This document shows, one piece after another, positions 33,349 through 41,224 of a DNA stretch of 41,799 bases. This stretch comes from Sphaerisporangium sp. Its GTDB lineage: Bacteria; Actinomycetota; Actinomycetes; Streptosporangiales; Streptosporangiaceae. The position numbers and the translations under genes are program-made. The stretch is taken from contig JAOPYI010000293.1 in assembly GCA_025964675.1 (NCBI GenBank), forward strand, positions 1 through 41,799, written 5' to 3'. Below the pieces are notes generated by a model. It made no database searches, was not told the origin of the DNA, and saw nothing but the letters and a program-made list of their open reading frames with translations. Each line of letters begins with the position of its first letter. The first letter of the stretch is position 1.

Positions 33349-33713
33349 CGACCTCACAGCATCCAGAGCGGCCGCGTCCCGCCGCCGGGGATCCGCTGCA
33401 TGGAGAAGCGGAGCGCTCCGGGGTCACGCAGCCGCCGCACGCCGGTCACGTGGTCCGGGCACGGCCGGAGCCCGGCTTCGAGATCAGCGTGGACGGGCGC
33501 CCCGCCACCGCCGTGCCGGGCCAGACCCTCGGCGCCGTCCTGTACGCCAACGGCATCAGGTCCTGGCGTACGACCCGGATCGGCGGGCGTCCACGCGGCC
33601 TGTTCTGCGGCATCGGCGTGTGCTTCGACTGCCTGGTCACCGTCAACGGCGAGGCGTCCCTGCGTGCCTGCCAGACCGAGGCGCTCCCCGGAGACGAGGT
33701 GACGACCGGTTGA
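33345..33713 (+). CDS. 2Fe-2S ferredoxin-like small subunit
   Basis: A 122-residue protein ending in a plant-type ferredoxin fold. The cluster ligands are Cys88, Cys93, Cys96 (CX4CX2C) and Cys109. After about 40 variable residues it shows ISVDGRPATAVPGQTLGAVL, as in the small (2Fe-2S) subunits of sarcosine/hydroxyproline/opine dehydrogenases. It passes electrons between the flavin subunits. The start is the GTG at 33345, which overlaps the previous stop (GTGA) and has GGAAAGG eight bases upstream. Confidence 0.87.
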   Translation: MTTSQHPERPRPAAGDPLHGEAERSGVTQPPHAGHVVRARPEPGFEISVDGRPATAVPGQTLGAVLYANGIRSWRTTRIGGRPRGLFCGIGVCFDCLVTVNGEASLRACQTEALPGDEVTTG

Positions 33714-33794
33714 GACACCGAGCCGGCGGCCTCACGAAGCACGGATCTGACGGCCATATGAGAAGCCGAGGTGGCGGGCTGTGGTGACGTCTCG

Positions 33795-35180
33795 ATGAAG
33801 GATCTGGCGATCGTCGGAGCCGGTCCCGCCGGGATGGCGGCGGCCGTCGCGGCCTCCGGAGCGGGGCTGAGCGTCGTGCTGATCGACTCGGCGCAGAGGC
33901 TCGGCGGCCAGTACTTCCGGCACCCGCCCGAGGGCTTCCATGCCCGGCGTCCAGGAGCGCTTCACCACGGTTTCGCGCGGTTCACCCGGCTGTCGGACGC
34001 GCTGGGGCCGGGAAGCGGTGTCGAGGTCCGCCTCGCCCACCGGGTGTGGGCGGTGGAGAAGGTCGCCGGGGAAGCCGGGGATGGTGCCGTGGCTGTGCAT
34101 TGCCTGGTGGGGGCGAGGGACGAGCGGCGCGAGACCGTCCTGGCGCGGAGGCTGCTGGTCGCGACCGGCGCCCACGACCGGTCGCTTCCCTTCCCCGGCT
34201 GGGACCTTCCCGGCGTGTTCACGGCGGGAGGGGCGCAGGCGCTGCTCAAGGGCGATCTCGTGGTCGCCGGGCGCACGGTCGTCGTCGCGGGCACCGGGCC
34301 GTTCCTGCTGCCGGTCGCGGCGGGGCTGGCCGCCGCGGGGGCGCGGGTCGCCGGGGTCTTCGAGGCCAACGGCAGGTTCGGCCTCGCGCCCGCCGTGCTG
34401 GCCCATCCGGGCAAGCTGGCGGAGGCCGCCGGATACGGCTACCGCCTGGCCAGGCACGGGGTTCCGTACATCGGCGGCCACGCCGTGATCGCGGCCCACG
34501 GGCAGGGCGAGCTGACCCACGTCACCGTCGCGAGACTCGACCGCCACTGGGATCCCGGGCCGGGCCGCACCATCGAGTGCGACGCGCTCGCCGTCGGCTA
34601 CGGCTTCGTCCCGCAGATCGAGCTCGCCACGCAGCTCGGCTGCGCCACCCGGGCCGCCAGGGACGGCACCCCGGTCGTCGCCGTGGACGACGGGATGCGC
34701 ACCAGCGTCCCCGGCGTCTACGCGGCAGGCGAGCCGACCGGTGTCGGCGGCGCCGAGCTGGCCGAGGTGGAGGGCTGGATCGCGGGACGCGCGGCCGCCG
34801 CCGACCTGGGCGGAACGGTGAGGCCCGCGCCCGGCCTGCCGAGAAAGAGGGCACGGCTCTCGGCGTTCGGGAGGGCGCTCCAGGACGCCTACCCCGTCCG
34901 TGACGGCTGGAAGGGCTGGCTGCGTGACGACACGCCGGTCTGCCGCTGCGAGGAGGTGCCCTACGCGCGGATCAAGGAAGCGCGAGTCCTCGGAGCCGTC
35001 GACGCCCGCTCGCTCAAACTGCTGGCCCGCCCCGGCATGGGCTGGTGCCAGGGCCGCGTCTGCGGCTACGCCGTGTCGTGCCTGGCGGGCGAGGACCAGC
35101 AGGCGCCGCGCAGGCCGATCGCCCAGCCCGTACGGCTCGGCGATCTCGCAGGAGACCCACCAGGAGAGGACCCCCGATGA
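33795..35180 (+). CDS. NAD(P)/FAD oxidoreductase subunit with BFD-like 2Fe-2S site
   Basis: A 461-residue protein. The N-terminal IVGAGPAGMAAAVAASGAG binds FAD; a second Rossmann motif, VVAGTGPFLLPVAAGLAAAG, sits in mid-protein; GVYAAGEPTGVGGAELAEVE closes the FAD site. The C-terminus has CRC (383, 385) and C418/C423 in CQGRVC, a BFD-type 2Fe-2S site. This is the large electron-transfer subunit partnering the DAO and ferredoxin subunits. The ATG at 33795 is chosen from the family N-terminus; a GTG at 33771 is in frame and neither has a strong ribosome site. It is separated from the small subunit by 81 bp. Confidence 0.87.
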   Translation: MKDLAIVGAGPAGMAAAVAASGAGLSVVLIDSAQRLGGQYFRHPPEGFHARRPGALHHGFARFTRLSDALGPGSGVEVRLAHRVWAVEKVAGEAGDGAVAVHCLVGARDERRETVLARRLLVATGAHDRSLPFPGWDLPGVFTAGGAQALLKGDLVVAGRTVVVAGTGPFLLPVAAGLAAAGARVAGVFEANGRFGLAPAVLAHPGKLAEAAGYGYRLARHGVPYIGGHAVIAAHGQGELTHVTVARLDRHWDPGPGRTIECDALAVGYGFVPQIELATQLGCATRAARDGTPVVAVDDGMRTSVPGVYAAGEPTGVGGAELAEVEGWIAGRAAAADLGGTVRPAPGLPRKRARLSAFGRALQDAYPVRDGWKGWLRDDTPVCRCEEVPYARIKEARVLGAVDARSLKLLARPGMGWCQGRVCGYAVSCLAGEDQQAPRRPIAQPVRLGDLAGDPPGEDPR

Positions 35181-36070
35181 CGACCCGTGAGAAGCCATGG
35201 CGCGGAGTGATGGTGGCGACGGCGCTGCCGCTGCGCGCGGACCTGACCGTCGACGAGGAGGGGTACGCCGAGCACTGCCGCTGGCTGGTCGGCCAGGGGT
35301 GTGACGGGGTGGTGGCCAACGGCTCGCTCGGGGAGTACCAGACGCTGACCCCGAAGGAGCGCGCCCGCGTCGTGGAGACGGCCGTCGCGGCGGTCGGCGG
35401 TGACCGCGTGATGCCGGGCGTGGCGGCGTACGGGGCGGCCGAGTCCCGCCGCTGGGCCGAGCATGCCAGGGACGCGGGCTGCCGGGTCGTCATGCTGCTC
35501 CCGCCGAACGCCTACCGCGCCGACGAGCGCGCGGTGCTCGCCCACTACCGGGAGGTGGCCAAGGCGGGCGTGCCGATCGTCGCCTACAACAACCCGATCG
35601 ACACCAAGGTGGACCTCGTCCCCTCGCTGCTGGCGAAGCTGTACGACGAGGGCCTGATCGTGGGCGTCAAGGAGTTCACCGGGGACGTCCGGAGGGGGTA
35701 CGAGATCGCGGAGCTGGCCCCCGGCCTGGACCTGCTGATCGGCTCGGACGACGTGGCGCTGGAGCTGGCCCTCGCGGGGGCGGTCGGCTGGGTCGCGGGG
35801 TATCCGAACGCGCTGCCCGCGTCGTGCGTGGCCCTGTACCGGGCCGCCGTCGAGGGGGACCTGGCCGCCGCGCTGCCGCTTTACCGTACGCTGCATCCAC
35901 TGCTGCGCTGGGACGCCAAAATCGAGTTCGTCCAGGCCATCAAGCTGTCGATGGACCTCGCCGGACGGTACGGCGGACCGTGCCGCCAGCCGCGGGTGCC
36001 GCTGTCCACCGAGCAGGAGGCCGTCGTGCGCGCGGCCACCGAGAAGGCGCTGGCCGAAGGGTTGCGGTGA
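35177..36070 (+). CDS. DapA-family aldolase/deaminase, probable pyrroline-4-hydroxy-2-carboxylate deaminase
   Basis: A 297-residue (beta/alpha)8 protein of the dihydrodipicolinate synthase family. The catalytic pair is Tyr137 (VAYNNP) and the Schiff-base Lys165 (GVKEFTGD). The GS(L)GE loop at 49-53 replaces the usual GTTGE. In hydroxyproline degradation a DapA-type deaminase converts pyrroline-4-hydroxy-2-carboxylate to 2-oxoglutarate semialdehyde and ammonia, and this gene lies between the dehydrogenase and epimerase genes, as in Pseudomonas lhp clusters. Its ATG overlaps the previous stop (ATGA), with AGGAGAGGA upstream. The specific reaction is inferred from context. Confidence 0.87.
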   Translation: MTTREKPWRGVMVATALPLRADLTVDEEGYAEHCRWLVGQGCDGVVANGSLGEYQTLTPKERARVVETAVAAVGGDRVMPGVAAYGAAESRRWAEHARDAGCRVVMLLPPNAYRADERAVLAHYREVAKAGVPIVAYNNPIDTKVDLVPSLLAKLYDEGLIVGVKEFTGDVRRGYEIAELAPGLDLLIGSDDVALELALAGAVGWVAGYPNALPASCVALYRAAVEGDLAAALPLYRTLHPLLRWDAKIEFVQAIKLSMDLAGRYGGPCRQPRVPLSTEQEAVVRAATEKALAEGLR

Positions 36071-36074
36071 GGTC

Positions 36075-37079
36075 ATGGTGAGGACCAGGAAGATCTTCCA
36101 CGTGGTCGACTCGCACACCGAGGGGATGCCCACCAGGGTCGTCACCGGGGGAGTGGGCGTCATCCCCGGCGCGACAATGGCGGAGCGCAGGGAGTACTTC
36201 GTCGCGAACCTCGACCACGTCCGCAAGCTGCTGATGTACGAGCCGCACGGCCACTCGGCGATGAGCGGGGCGATCCTGCAGCCGCCGACCCGCCCGGACG
36301 CCGACTACGGCGTGCTCTACATCGAGGTGTCCGGCTGCCTGCCGATGTGCGGCCACGGCACGATCGGCGTCGCGACGGTCCTGGTGGAGACCGGGATGGT
36401 CGAGGTCCTGGAGCCGGTCACGACCGTGCGGCTGGACACGCCGGCCGGGCTGGTGGTCGCCTCGGTGCGTGTGCAGGACGGCGCGGCGAGGGCGGTGACG
36501 ATCCAGAACGTCCCCTCGTTCAGCGTCGGGCTCGACCGCACGGTGAAGGTGCCCGGCTTCGGCGAGGTGACCTACGACCTGGCGTACGGCGGCAACTTCT
36601 ACGCCATCCTGCCGATCGAGTCGGTCGGGCTGCCGTTCGAGCGCTCCCACGGCCAGCGGATCCTCGACGCAGGGCTGGCGATCTCGGCGGCGATCAACGA
36701 GGCCGGCGAGCCGGTCCACCCCCTGGACCCCGGCATCCGGGGCTGCCACCACGTGCAGTTCGTCGCCCCCGGCTCCGACGCGCGGCTTTCGCGCCACGCG
36801 ATGGCCATCCACCCCGGCTGGTTCGACCGCTCGCCCTGCGGCACCGGGACCAGCGCCCGGATGGCGCAGCTCGACGCCAGGGGGGAGCTCGGGCTCGGCG
36901 TGGACTTCGTCAACGAGTCCTTCATCGGCACCAGGTTCACCGGGCGGCTGGTCGAGCGTACCGAGGTGGCCGGGCGGCCGGCGGTCGTCCCCACGATCAC
37001 GGGCAGGGCCTGGGTGACGGGCACGGCACAGCACTTCGTCGACCCCACGGATCCCTTCCCGGAAGGTTTCCTGCTGTGA
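36075..37079 (+). CDS. 4-hydroxyproline 2-epimerase / proline racemase family
   Basis: A 334-residue member of the proline racemase family with both catalytic cysteines, Cys92 in MCGHGTIG and Cys255 in SPCGTGTSARMA. Two Cys means a racemase or epimerase; the related dehydratases have Thr in place of the second or Ser at the first. It should invert trans-4-hydroxy-L-proline to cis-4-hydroxy-D-proline, the substrate of the dehydrogenase upstream. It starts 5 bases after the DapA-family gene. Proline racemase activity cannot be excluded by motif alone, but the surrounding genes favour hydroxyproline. Confidence 0.9.
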   Translation: MVRTRKIFHVVDSHTEGMPTRVVTGGVGVIPGATMAERREYFVANLDHVRKLLMYEPHGHSAMSGAILQPPTRPDADYGVLYIEVSGCLPMCGHGTIGVATVLVETGMVEVLEPVTTVRLDTPAGLVVASVRVQDGAARAVTIQNVPSFSVGLDRTVKVPGFGEVTYDLAYGGNFYAILPIESVGLPFERSHGQRILDAGLAISAAINEAGEPVHPLDPGIRGCHHVQFVAPGSDARLSRHAMAIHPGWFDRSPCGTGTSARMAQLDARGELGLGVDFVNESFIGTRFTGRLVERTEVAGRPAVVPTITGRAWVTGTAQHFVDPTDPFPEGFLL

Positions 37080-37111
37080 CGTCCGCCTGCTCTTCACGTG
37101 GCGGTGAGCGT

Positions 37112-37160
37112 CCCCCCGGCCGGGGGCGAGGGCGTTGCCGAGGCGGTGCGGCGCGCGCCG
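37112..37160 (+). terminator. GC-rich palindromes after the epimerase gene
   Basis: CCCCC-GGCC-GGGGG (37113-37126) and CGGCGC-GCGCCG (37149-37160) follow the stop by 34 and 70 bases. They may end the enzyme transcript before the transporter operon's own promoter. There is no T-run and palindromes arise easily in such GC-rich DNA. Confidence 0.35.
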
Positions 37161-37283
37161 GCCGTGCGGGGCGAGGGGCCAGGGCGAACGCCGCGGATCG
37201 CGCGCGAACCGCTCGCACACCCTCGCCCTCGGGCCCGTCGGGAGCTGATCGGCGTCAGGGGGGCAACGGTCTGGTCTCGGACC

Positions 37284-37319
37284 TTGACGGTGACTTTGAG
37301 TGCATATGCAATGTCACAC
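37284..37319 (+). promoter_or_regulatory. promoter and operator of the HAAT transporter operon
   Basis: TTGACG (37284-37289) and TGCAAT (37307-37312) are 17 bp apart. ATGTCACAC (37311-37319) overlaps the -10 and start point and matches the operator of the enzyme operon (ATGTCACAT when read on the other strand) in eight of nine bases. A separate palindrome, TGCATATGCA (37301-37310), fills the end of the spacer. Confidence 0.6.
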
Positions 37320-37358
37320 ACCATGCTGAGACGGTGTTGTTTCGCTAGGAGACACAAG

Positions 37359-38525
37359 ATGGGCAAATCGCGTGTAGCGGCGGTCTGGTCGCTGGCAGTG
37401 TCCGTGGGCATGCTGACGGCCGGGTGTGGCCAAGGACTCCTCGGCGGTGGCTCGGACGCCGGAGGAGACAAGGGTCCCATCACCCTCGGGATGCTGATCC
37501 CGCAGTCCGGCAGCGAAGCGGCCGTCGGACCGTATATGAAGAACGCGGCCCAGCTCGCGGTGGACGAGATCAACGGCAAGGGCGGCGTCCTCGGCCGCAA
37601 GCTGGAGCTGAAGGTCGCCGACGACGCCTGTGACGCCCAGACTGCCGTCGCCGGCGCCAACAAGCTCGTCACCGAGGGCATCGACGTCTCCGTGGGCGGC
37701 TACTGCTCGGGTGCCACGCTCCCCACCCTGCCGGTCTTCGGCAAGGCGAACATCCCGATGATCATCCCGGCGGCCAACTCGCAGGAACTCGTCGATCAGC
37801 ACCTCAAGCACGTCTTCCTGATCAACGGCACCGGCACGCAGCAGGCGACCGCCGCCATGGCCTGGATCACCAAGCAGGGCGCCACGAGCGTCGCGCTGGT
37901 GCATGACAACACCAGTTATTCCAAGGACATCGCCGTCCGCACGCAGAAGCTGCTCGACGAGCCAGGCGGCGCGGAGACCGTGATCCTGGAGGCGGTCACG
38001 CCCAAGGAGAGCGACTACAGCGCGAACATCCACAACATCCTCGCCAAGAAGCCGGACTTCGTCTACTGGACCGGCTACTTCCAGGAGGGCGGCCTGATCA
38101 CCCGGCAGCTCCGCCAGGCCGGGTACACGGGCAGCATCATGGTCGGCGACGGCTCGGTGTCGGAGAAGCTCGCGCAGATCGCGGGCGGTGACGCGGCCGA
38201 AGGCGTCTACGCCACGATGACGCAGACCCCGGACACCTTGCAGGGCGCCGAGGGCTGGATCGCCGGTTACAAGAAGAAGTTCGGCGCCGGTCCCGGCCCG
38301 TACTCCAACCAGGCCTACGACGCCGTGCGGCTCGCCGCCGAGGCCGTCAAGCAGGCGGGGTCGACCGACGGCGCGAAGGTCATCTCCGCGCTGGAGGGGA
38401 TCAGCGGGTTCCAGATGTTCTCCGGCCCGTTGAAGTTCACCTCCGACCACACGCTCGCCACCGGAGGCTTCCAGATCCTGGTCGTCAGGTCCGGGAAGTT
38501 CACCCTCCAGGACGCGCTCAAGTGA
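37359..38525 (+). CDS. branched-chain-amino-acid-type substrate-binding lipoprotein (LivJ-like)
   Basis: A 388-residue type I binding protein. The signal peptide ends MLTAGC (lipobox, Cys about 25); the mature domain begins ITLGMLIPQSGSEAAVGPYM and has GAAELAVDEIN-like AAQLAVDEINGKGGVLGRKL, typical of LivJ/HAAT proteins. The ATG at 37359 has AGGAG seven bases upstream. It captures the substrate outside the membrane for the permeases that follow. Given the shared operator with the enzyme operon, hydroxyproline or a related imino acid is a likelier ligand than leucine; this is inference. Confidence 0.92.
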   Translation: MGKSRVAAVWSLAVSVGMLTAGCGQGLLGGGSDAGGDKGPITLGMLIPQSGSEAAVGPYMKNAAQLAVDEINGKGGVLGRKLELKVADDACDAQTAVAGANKLVTEGIDVSVGGYCSGATLPTLPVFGKANIPMIIPAANSQELVDQHLKHVFLINGTGTQQATAAMAWITKQGATSVALVHDNTSYSKDIAVRTQKLLDEPGGAETVILEAVTPKESDYSANIHNILAKKPDFVYWTGYFQEGGLITRQLRQAGYTGSIMVGDGSVSEKLAQIAGGDAAEGVYATMTQTPDTLQGAEGWIAGYKKKFGAGPGPYSNQAYDAVRLAAEAVKQAGSTDGAKVISALEGISGFQMFSGPLKFTSDHTLATGGFQILVVRSGKFTLQDALK

Positions 38526-38553
38526 CCCTGCGCGCTGATCAGGGAAACCGGGC

Positions 38554-39447
38554 ATGTCACAGCTGATCTGGAACGGGCTGTTCGTCGGCTCGTTCTACGC
38601 GCTGGTGGCGCTGGGCTACAGCATGGTCTACGGGATCATGAAGCTGCTCAACTTCGCCCACGGGGACATCTACATGCTCGGGGCCTTCACCGGGTTCGCC
38701 GTCCTCGGCGCGGTGGGAGGCGTCTCGCCCGGCATGGCGCTGCCCGTGCTGCTCGGCGTGCTCGTCGTCACGATGGCCGTCACCGGCCTGTCCGGAGTCG
38801 TGCTGGAACGCATCGCCTACCGCCCACTGCGCCACGCGCCCCGGCTGTCGCTGCTCATCACCGCCGTCGGCGCCTCGTTCGCGCTGGAGTACGGGATGCG
38901 CGCCGGCGCCGGGCCCGATCCCCAGGTCTACCCTCTACGGCTCGGCGGCAGCGCCGTCGAGCTGCTGGGGGCCCGGATCACGCTCCAGCAGATCGCCCTC
39001 ATGCTCGTGGCCGTCGCCCTCATGGCGGGGCTGAACCTCCTGGTCACCCGGACCCGTGAGGGGCGGGCCATGCGGGCCATCGCGCTCGACCCGCGCACCA
39101 GCGCGCTGATGGGCATCAACGTCGACGCGGTGATCTCGCGGACGTTCTTCCTCGGTTCCGCCCTCGCGGGCGCGGCCGGGGTGATGGCCGGGGTCTACTA
39201 CGGGAAGATCGACTTCTTGATGGGCTTCCTGATCGGGCTCAAGGCGTTCACCTCGGCGGTCATCGGCGGCATCGGCAACATCCCCGGCACCATGCTCGGC
39301 GGCCTTCTCCTCGGGTTGCTGGAGTCCTTCGGCACGTACTGGCTCGGCGGTGAATGGCGTGACGTGTTCGCGTTCGGCGTGCTGATCCTCTTCCTGTCCG
39401 TGCGGCCGACCGGCCTGCTCGGCGAGCGCGTGACGGAGCGCGTATGA
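38554..39447 (+). CDS. HAAT-family ABC permease (LivH-like)
   Basis: A 297-residue membrane protein with about eight helices. ALGYSMVYGIMKLLNFAHGD near the N-terminus and KAFTSAVIGGIGNIPGTMLG near the C-terminus are characteristic LivH sequences. The ATG at 38554 has AGGG upstream and lies 28 bp after the binding-protein stop. It forms the channel with the LivM-like protein. Confidence 0.94.
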   Translation: MSQLIWNGLFVGSFYALVALGYSMVYGIMKLLNFAHGDIYMLGAFTGFAVLGAVGGVSPGMALPVLLGVLVVTMAVTGLSGVVLERIAYRPLRHAPRLSLLITAVGASFALEYGMRAGAGPDPQVYPLRLGGSAVELLGARITLQQIALMLVAVALMAGLNLLVTRTREGRAMRAIALDPRTSALMGINVDAVISRTFFLGSALAGAAGVMAGVYYGKIDFLMGFLIGLKAFTSAVIGGIGNIPGTMLGGLLLGLLESFGTYWLGGEWRDVFAFGVLILFLSVRPTGLLGERVTERV

Positions 39448-40409
39448 CGTCCACCCGTAGCGGGACACGCGGGCCGGTCACGGCGCTCGGCCGCGCCACC
39501 TCACGGCTTCTGGAGGGCAAGTGGGCGCTCGCGGGGCTGGCCGTCGCGCTCCTCGCTCCGTTCGTGATCGCCACACCGTACGCGATCTTCGTCATGACCA
39601 GCGCGGCGATCTTCGTGATGCTCGCGTCCGGGCTGAACATCGTGGTGGGTTTCTGCGGGCTGCTCGACCTCGGATACGTCGCCTTCTTCGCCGTCGGCGC
39701 CTACACCAGCGGGGTGCTCAGCACCAGATTCGGGCTTCCCCTGCTGGCGACCGTGCCGGCCGTCATCGTGGTCACCGTCATCGCGGGCGTGGTCATCGGG
39801 GCGCCCACGCTGCGGCTGCGCAGCGACTACCTGGCCATCGTCACGCTGGGCTTCGGCGAGATCATCCGCATCACGGCGAACAACCTGGACGTCACGGGCG
39901 GCCCGGCCGGGATCTACGGCATCCCCGGCCTGACCGGCGACCCCGTCGTCTTCTACTACCTCACCGTGGGGATCGTCTCGATCGCCGTGATCGGGGCCTC
40001 CCGCCTCGGCCGCTCCCGGCTCGGGCGGGCGTGGAGGTTCGTCAGAGAGGACGAGGACGCCGCCGAGGCCATGGGCGTGCACACCTACAAGATCAAGCTG
40101 GCGGCCTACATCGCGGGAGCGGTCTGGGGCGGCCTGGCCGGGGTGCTGTTCGCCGCGCAGCTCTCGGCGATCTCCCCGGGCAGCTTCACGTTCCTGCGGT
40201 CCGCCCTCGTGCTCATGGCCGTGGTGCTGGGCGGCCTCGGATCCACTCCCGGCGTCGTCGTCGGAGCGATCGTCATCTCCCTGCTTCCCGAGGTGCTGCG
40301 TGACTTCGCCGACTACCAGTACTTCGCCTTCGGTGTGCTGCTGATCGTCTTCATGCTGGTACGCCCGCAGGGGCTGTGGCCCCACCGCTCCCGGGAGGCG
40401 AGCTCATGA
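39444..40409 (+). CDS. HAAT-family ABC permease (LivM-like)
   Basis: A 321-residue permease with about nine helices. MLASGLNIVVGFCGLLDLGY, LRLRSDYLAIVTLGFGEIIR and AVVLGGLGSTPGVVVGA are the LivM marks. The ATG overlaps the LivH stop (ATGA), so the two halves of the channel are produced in equal amounts. The first 30 residues are a polar cytoplasmic tail. Confidence 0.94.
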   Translation: MTSTRSGTRGPVTALGRATSRLLEGKWALAGLAVALLAPFVIATPYAIFVMTSAAIFVMLASGLNIVVGFCGLLDLGYVAFFAVGAYTSGVLSTRFGLPLLATVPAVIVVTVIAGVVIGAPTLRLRSDYLAIVTLGFGEIIRITANNLDVTGGPAGIYGIPGLTGDPVVFYYLTVGIVSIAVIGASRLGRSRLGRAWRFVREDEDAAEAMGVHTYKIKLAAYIAGAVWGGLAGVLFAAQLSAISPGSFTFLRSALVLMAVVLGGLGSTPGVVVGAIVISLLPEVLRDFADYQYFAFGVLLIVFMLVRPQGLWPHRSREASS

Positions 40410-41224
40410 CCCTGCTCGCGGTCGAGGAGCTGAGACTCTCCTTCGGCGGCCTCCTGGCCATCGACGGCCTGTCGTTCACGGTGGGGGAAGCCGAGATCGT
40501 GTCGGTCATCGGGCCCAACGGCGCAGGGAAGACCTCCGCCTTCAACTGCGTGACCGGCTTCTACCGGCCCACCGCGGGGCGGATCGTCCTTCGGGACCGT
40601 GAGGTCACCGGGATGCGGCCGTCCCGGATCGCGGGCCTGGGCGTGGCTCGGACGTTCCAGAACACGCGCCTGTTCGGCGAGATGTCAGTGCTCGACAACG
40701 TACGCGCGGGAGCCCACCTGTGGCTCAAGCAGAACTTCATCGACGCGCTGCTGCATACCCCGCGCTACCGGCGTACCGAGCGCGAGTGCACCGAGCAGGC
40801 CCACCACTGGCTCGACTTCGTCGGCCTGCGCGGCGACCGGTTCGGCGAGGCGCGGGCGCTGCCGTACGGCGAGCAGCGCCGCGTGGAGATCGCCCGCGCC
40901 CTGGCCCGCAGGCCGGAGCTGCTGCTGCTCGACGAGCCGGCGGCCGGGCTCAACCACGGCGAGAAGGCCGAGACCCTCGACCTGATCCGGAGGATCCGCG
41001 AGCTGGGCATCGCCATCGTGCTGATCGAGCACGACATGAGCCTGGTCATGGAGGTGTCCGAGCGCGTGGTCGTGCTGAACTTCGGCCGCGAGATCGCCGA
41101 CGGCCGCCCAGAGGACATCCGCCGCGACCCCGCCGTCATCGAGGCCTACCTCGGCAAGGACGACGACGACTCCGGGACGGGCGCCGGTACCAAGGCGGGG
41201 GGAGGCCACGATGGCGGCGCTTGA
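40406..41224 (+). CDS. HAAT-family ABC ATPase (LivG-like)
   Basis: A 272-residue ATPase with Walker A GPNGAGKTSAFN, Walker B LLLLDEPAAGLN, and a signature that is altered from LSGG to LPYGEQRRVEIARAL, as is common in LivG. The ATG at 40406 overlaps the LivM stop (ATGA) with GGGAGG upstream. The C-terminal 25 residues are Asp/Gly-rich and non-conserved. It works as a heterodimer with the LivF-like ATPase. Confidence 0.94.
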   Translation: MTLLAVEELRLSFGGLLAIDGLSFTVGEAEIVSVIGPNGAGKTSAFNCVTGFYRPTAGRIVLRDREVTGMRPSRIAGLGVARTFQNTRLFGEMSVLDNVRAGAHLWLKQNFIDALLHTPRYRRTERECTEQAHHWLDFVGLRGDRFGEARALPYGEQRRVEIARALARRPELLLLDEPAAGLNHGEKAETLDLIRRIRELGIAIVLIEHDMSLVMEVSERVVVLNFGREIADGRPEDIRRDPAVIEAYLGKDDDDSGTGAGTKAGGGHDGGA

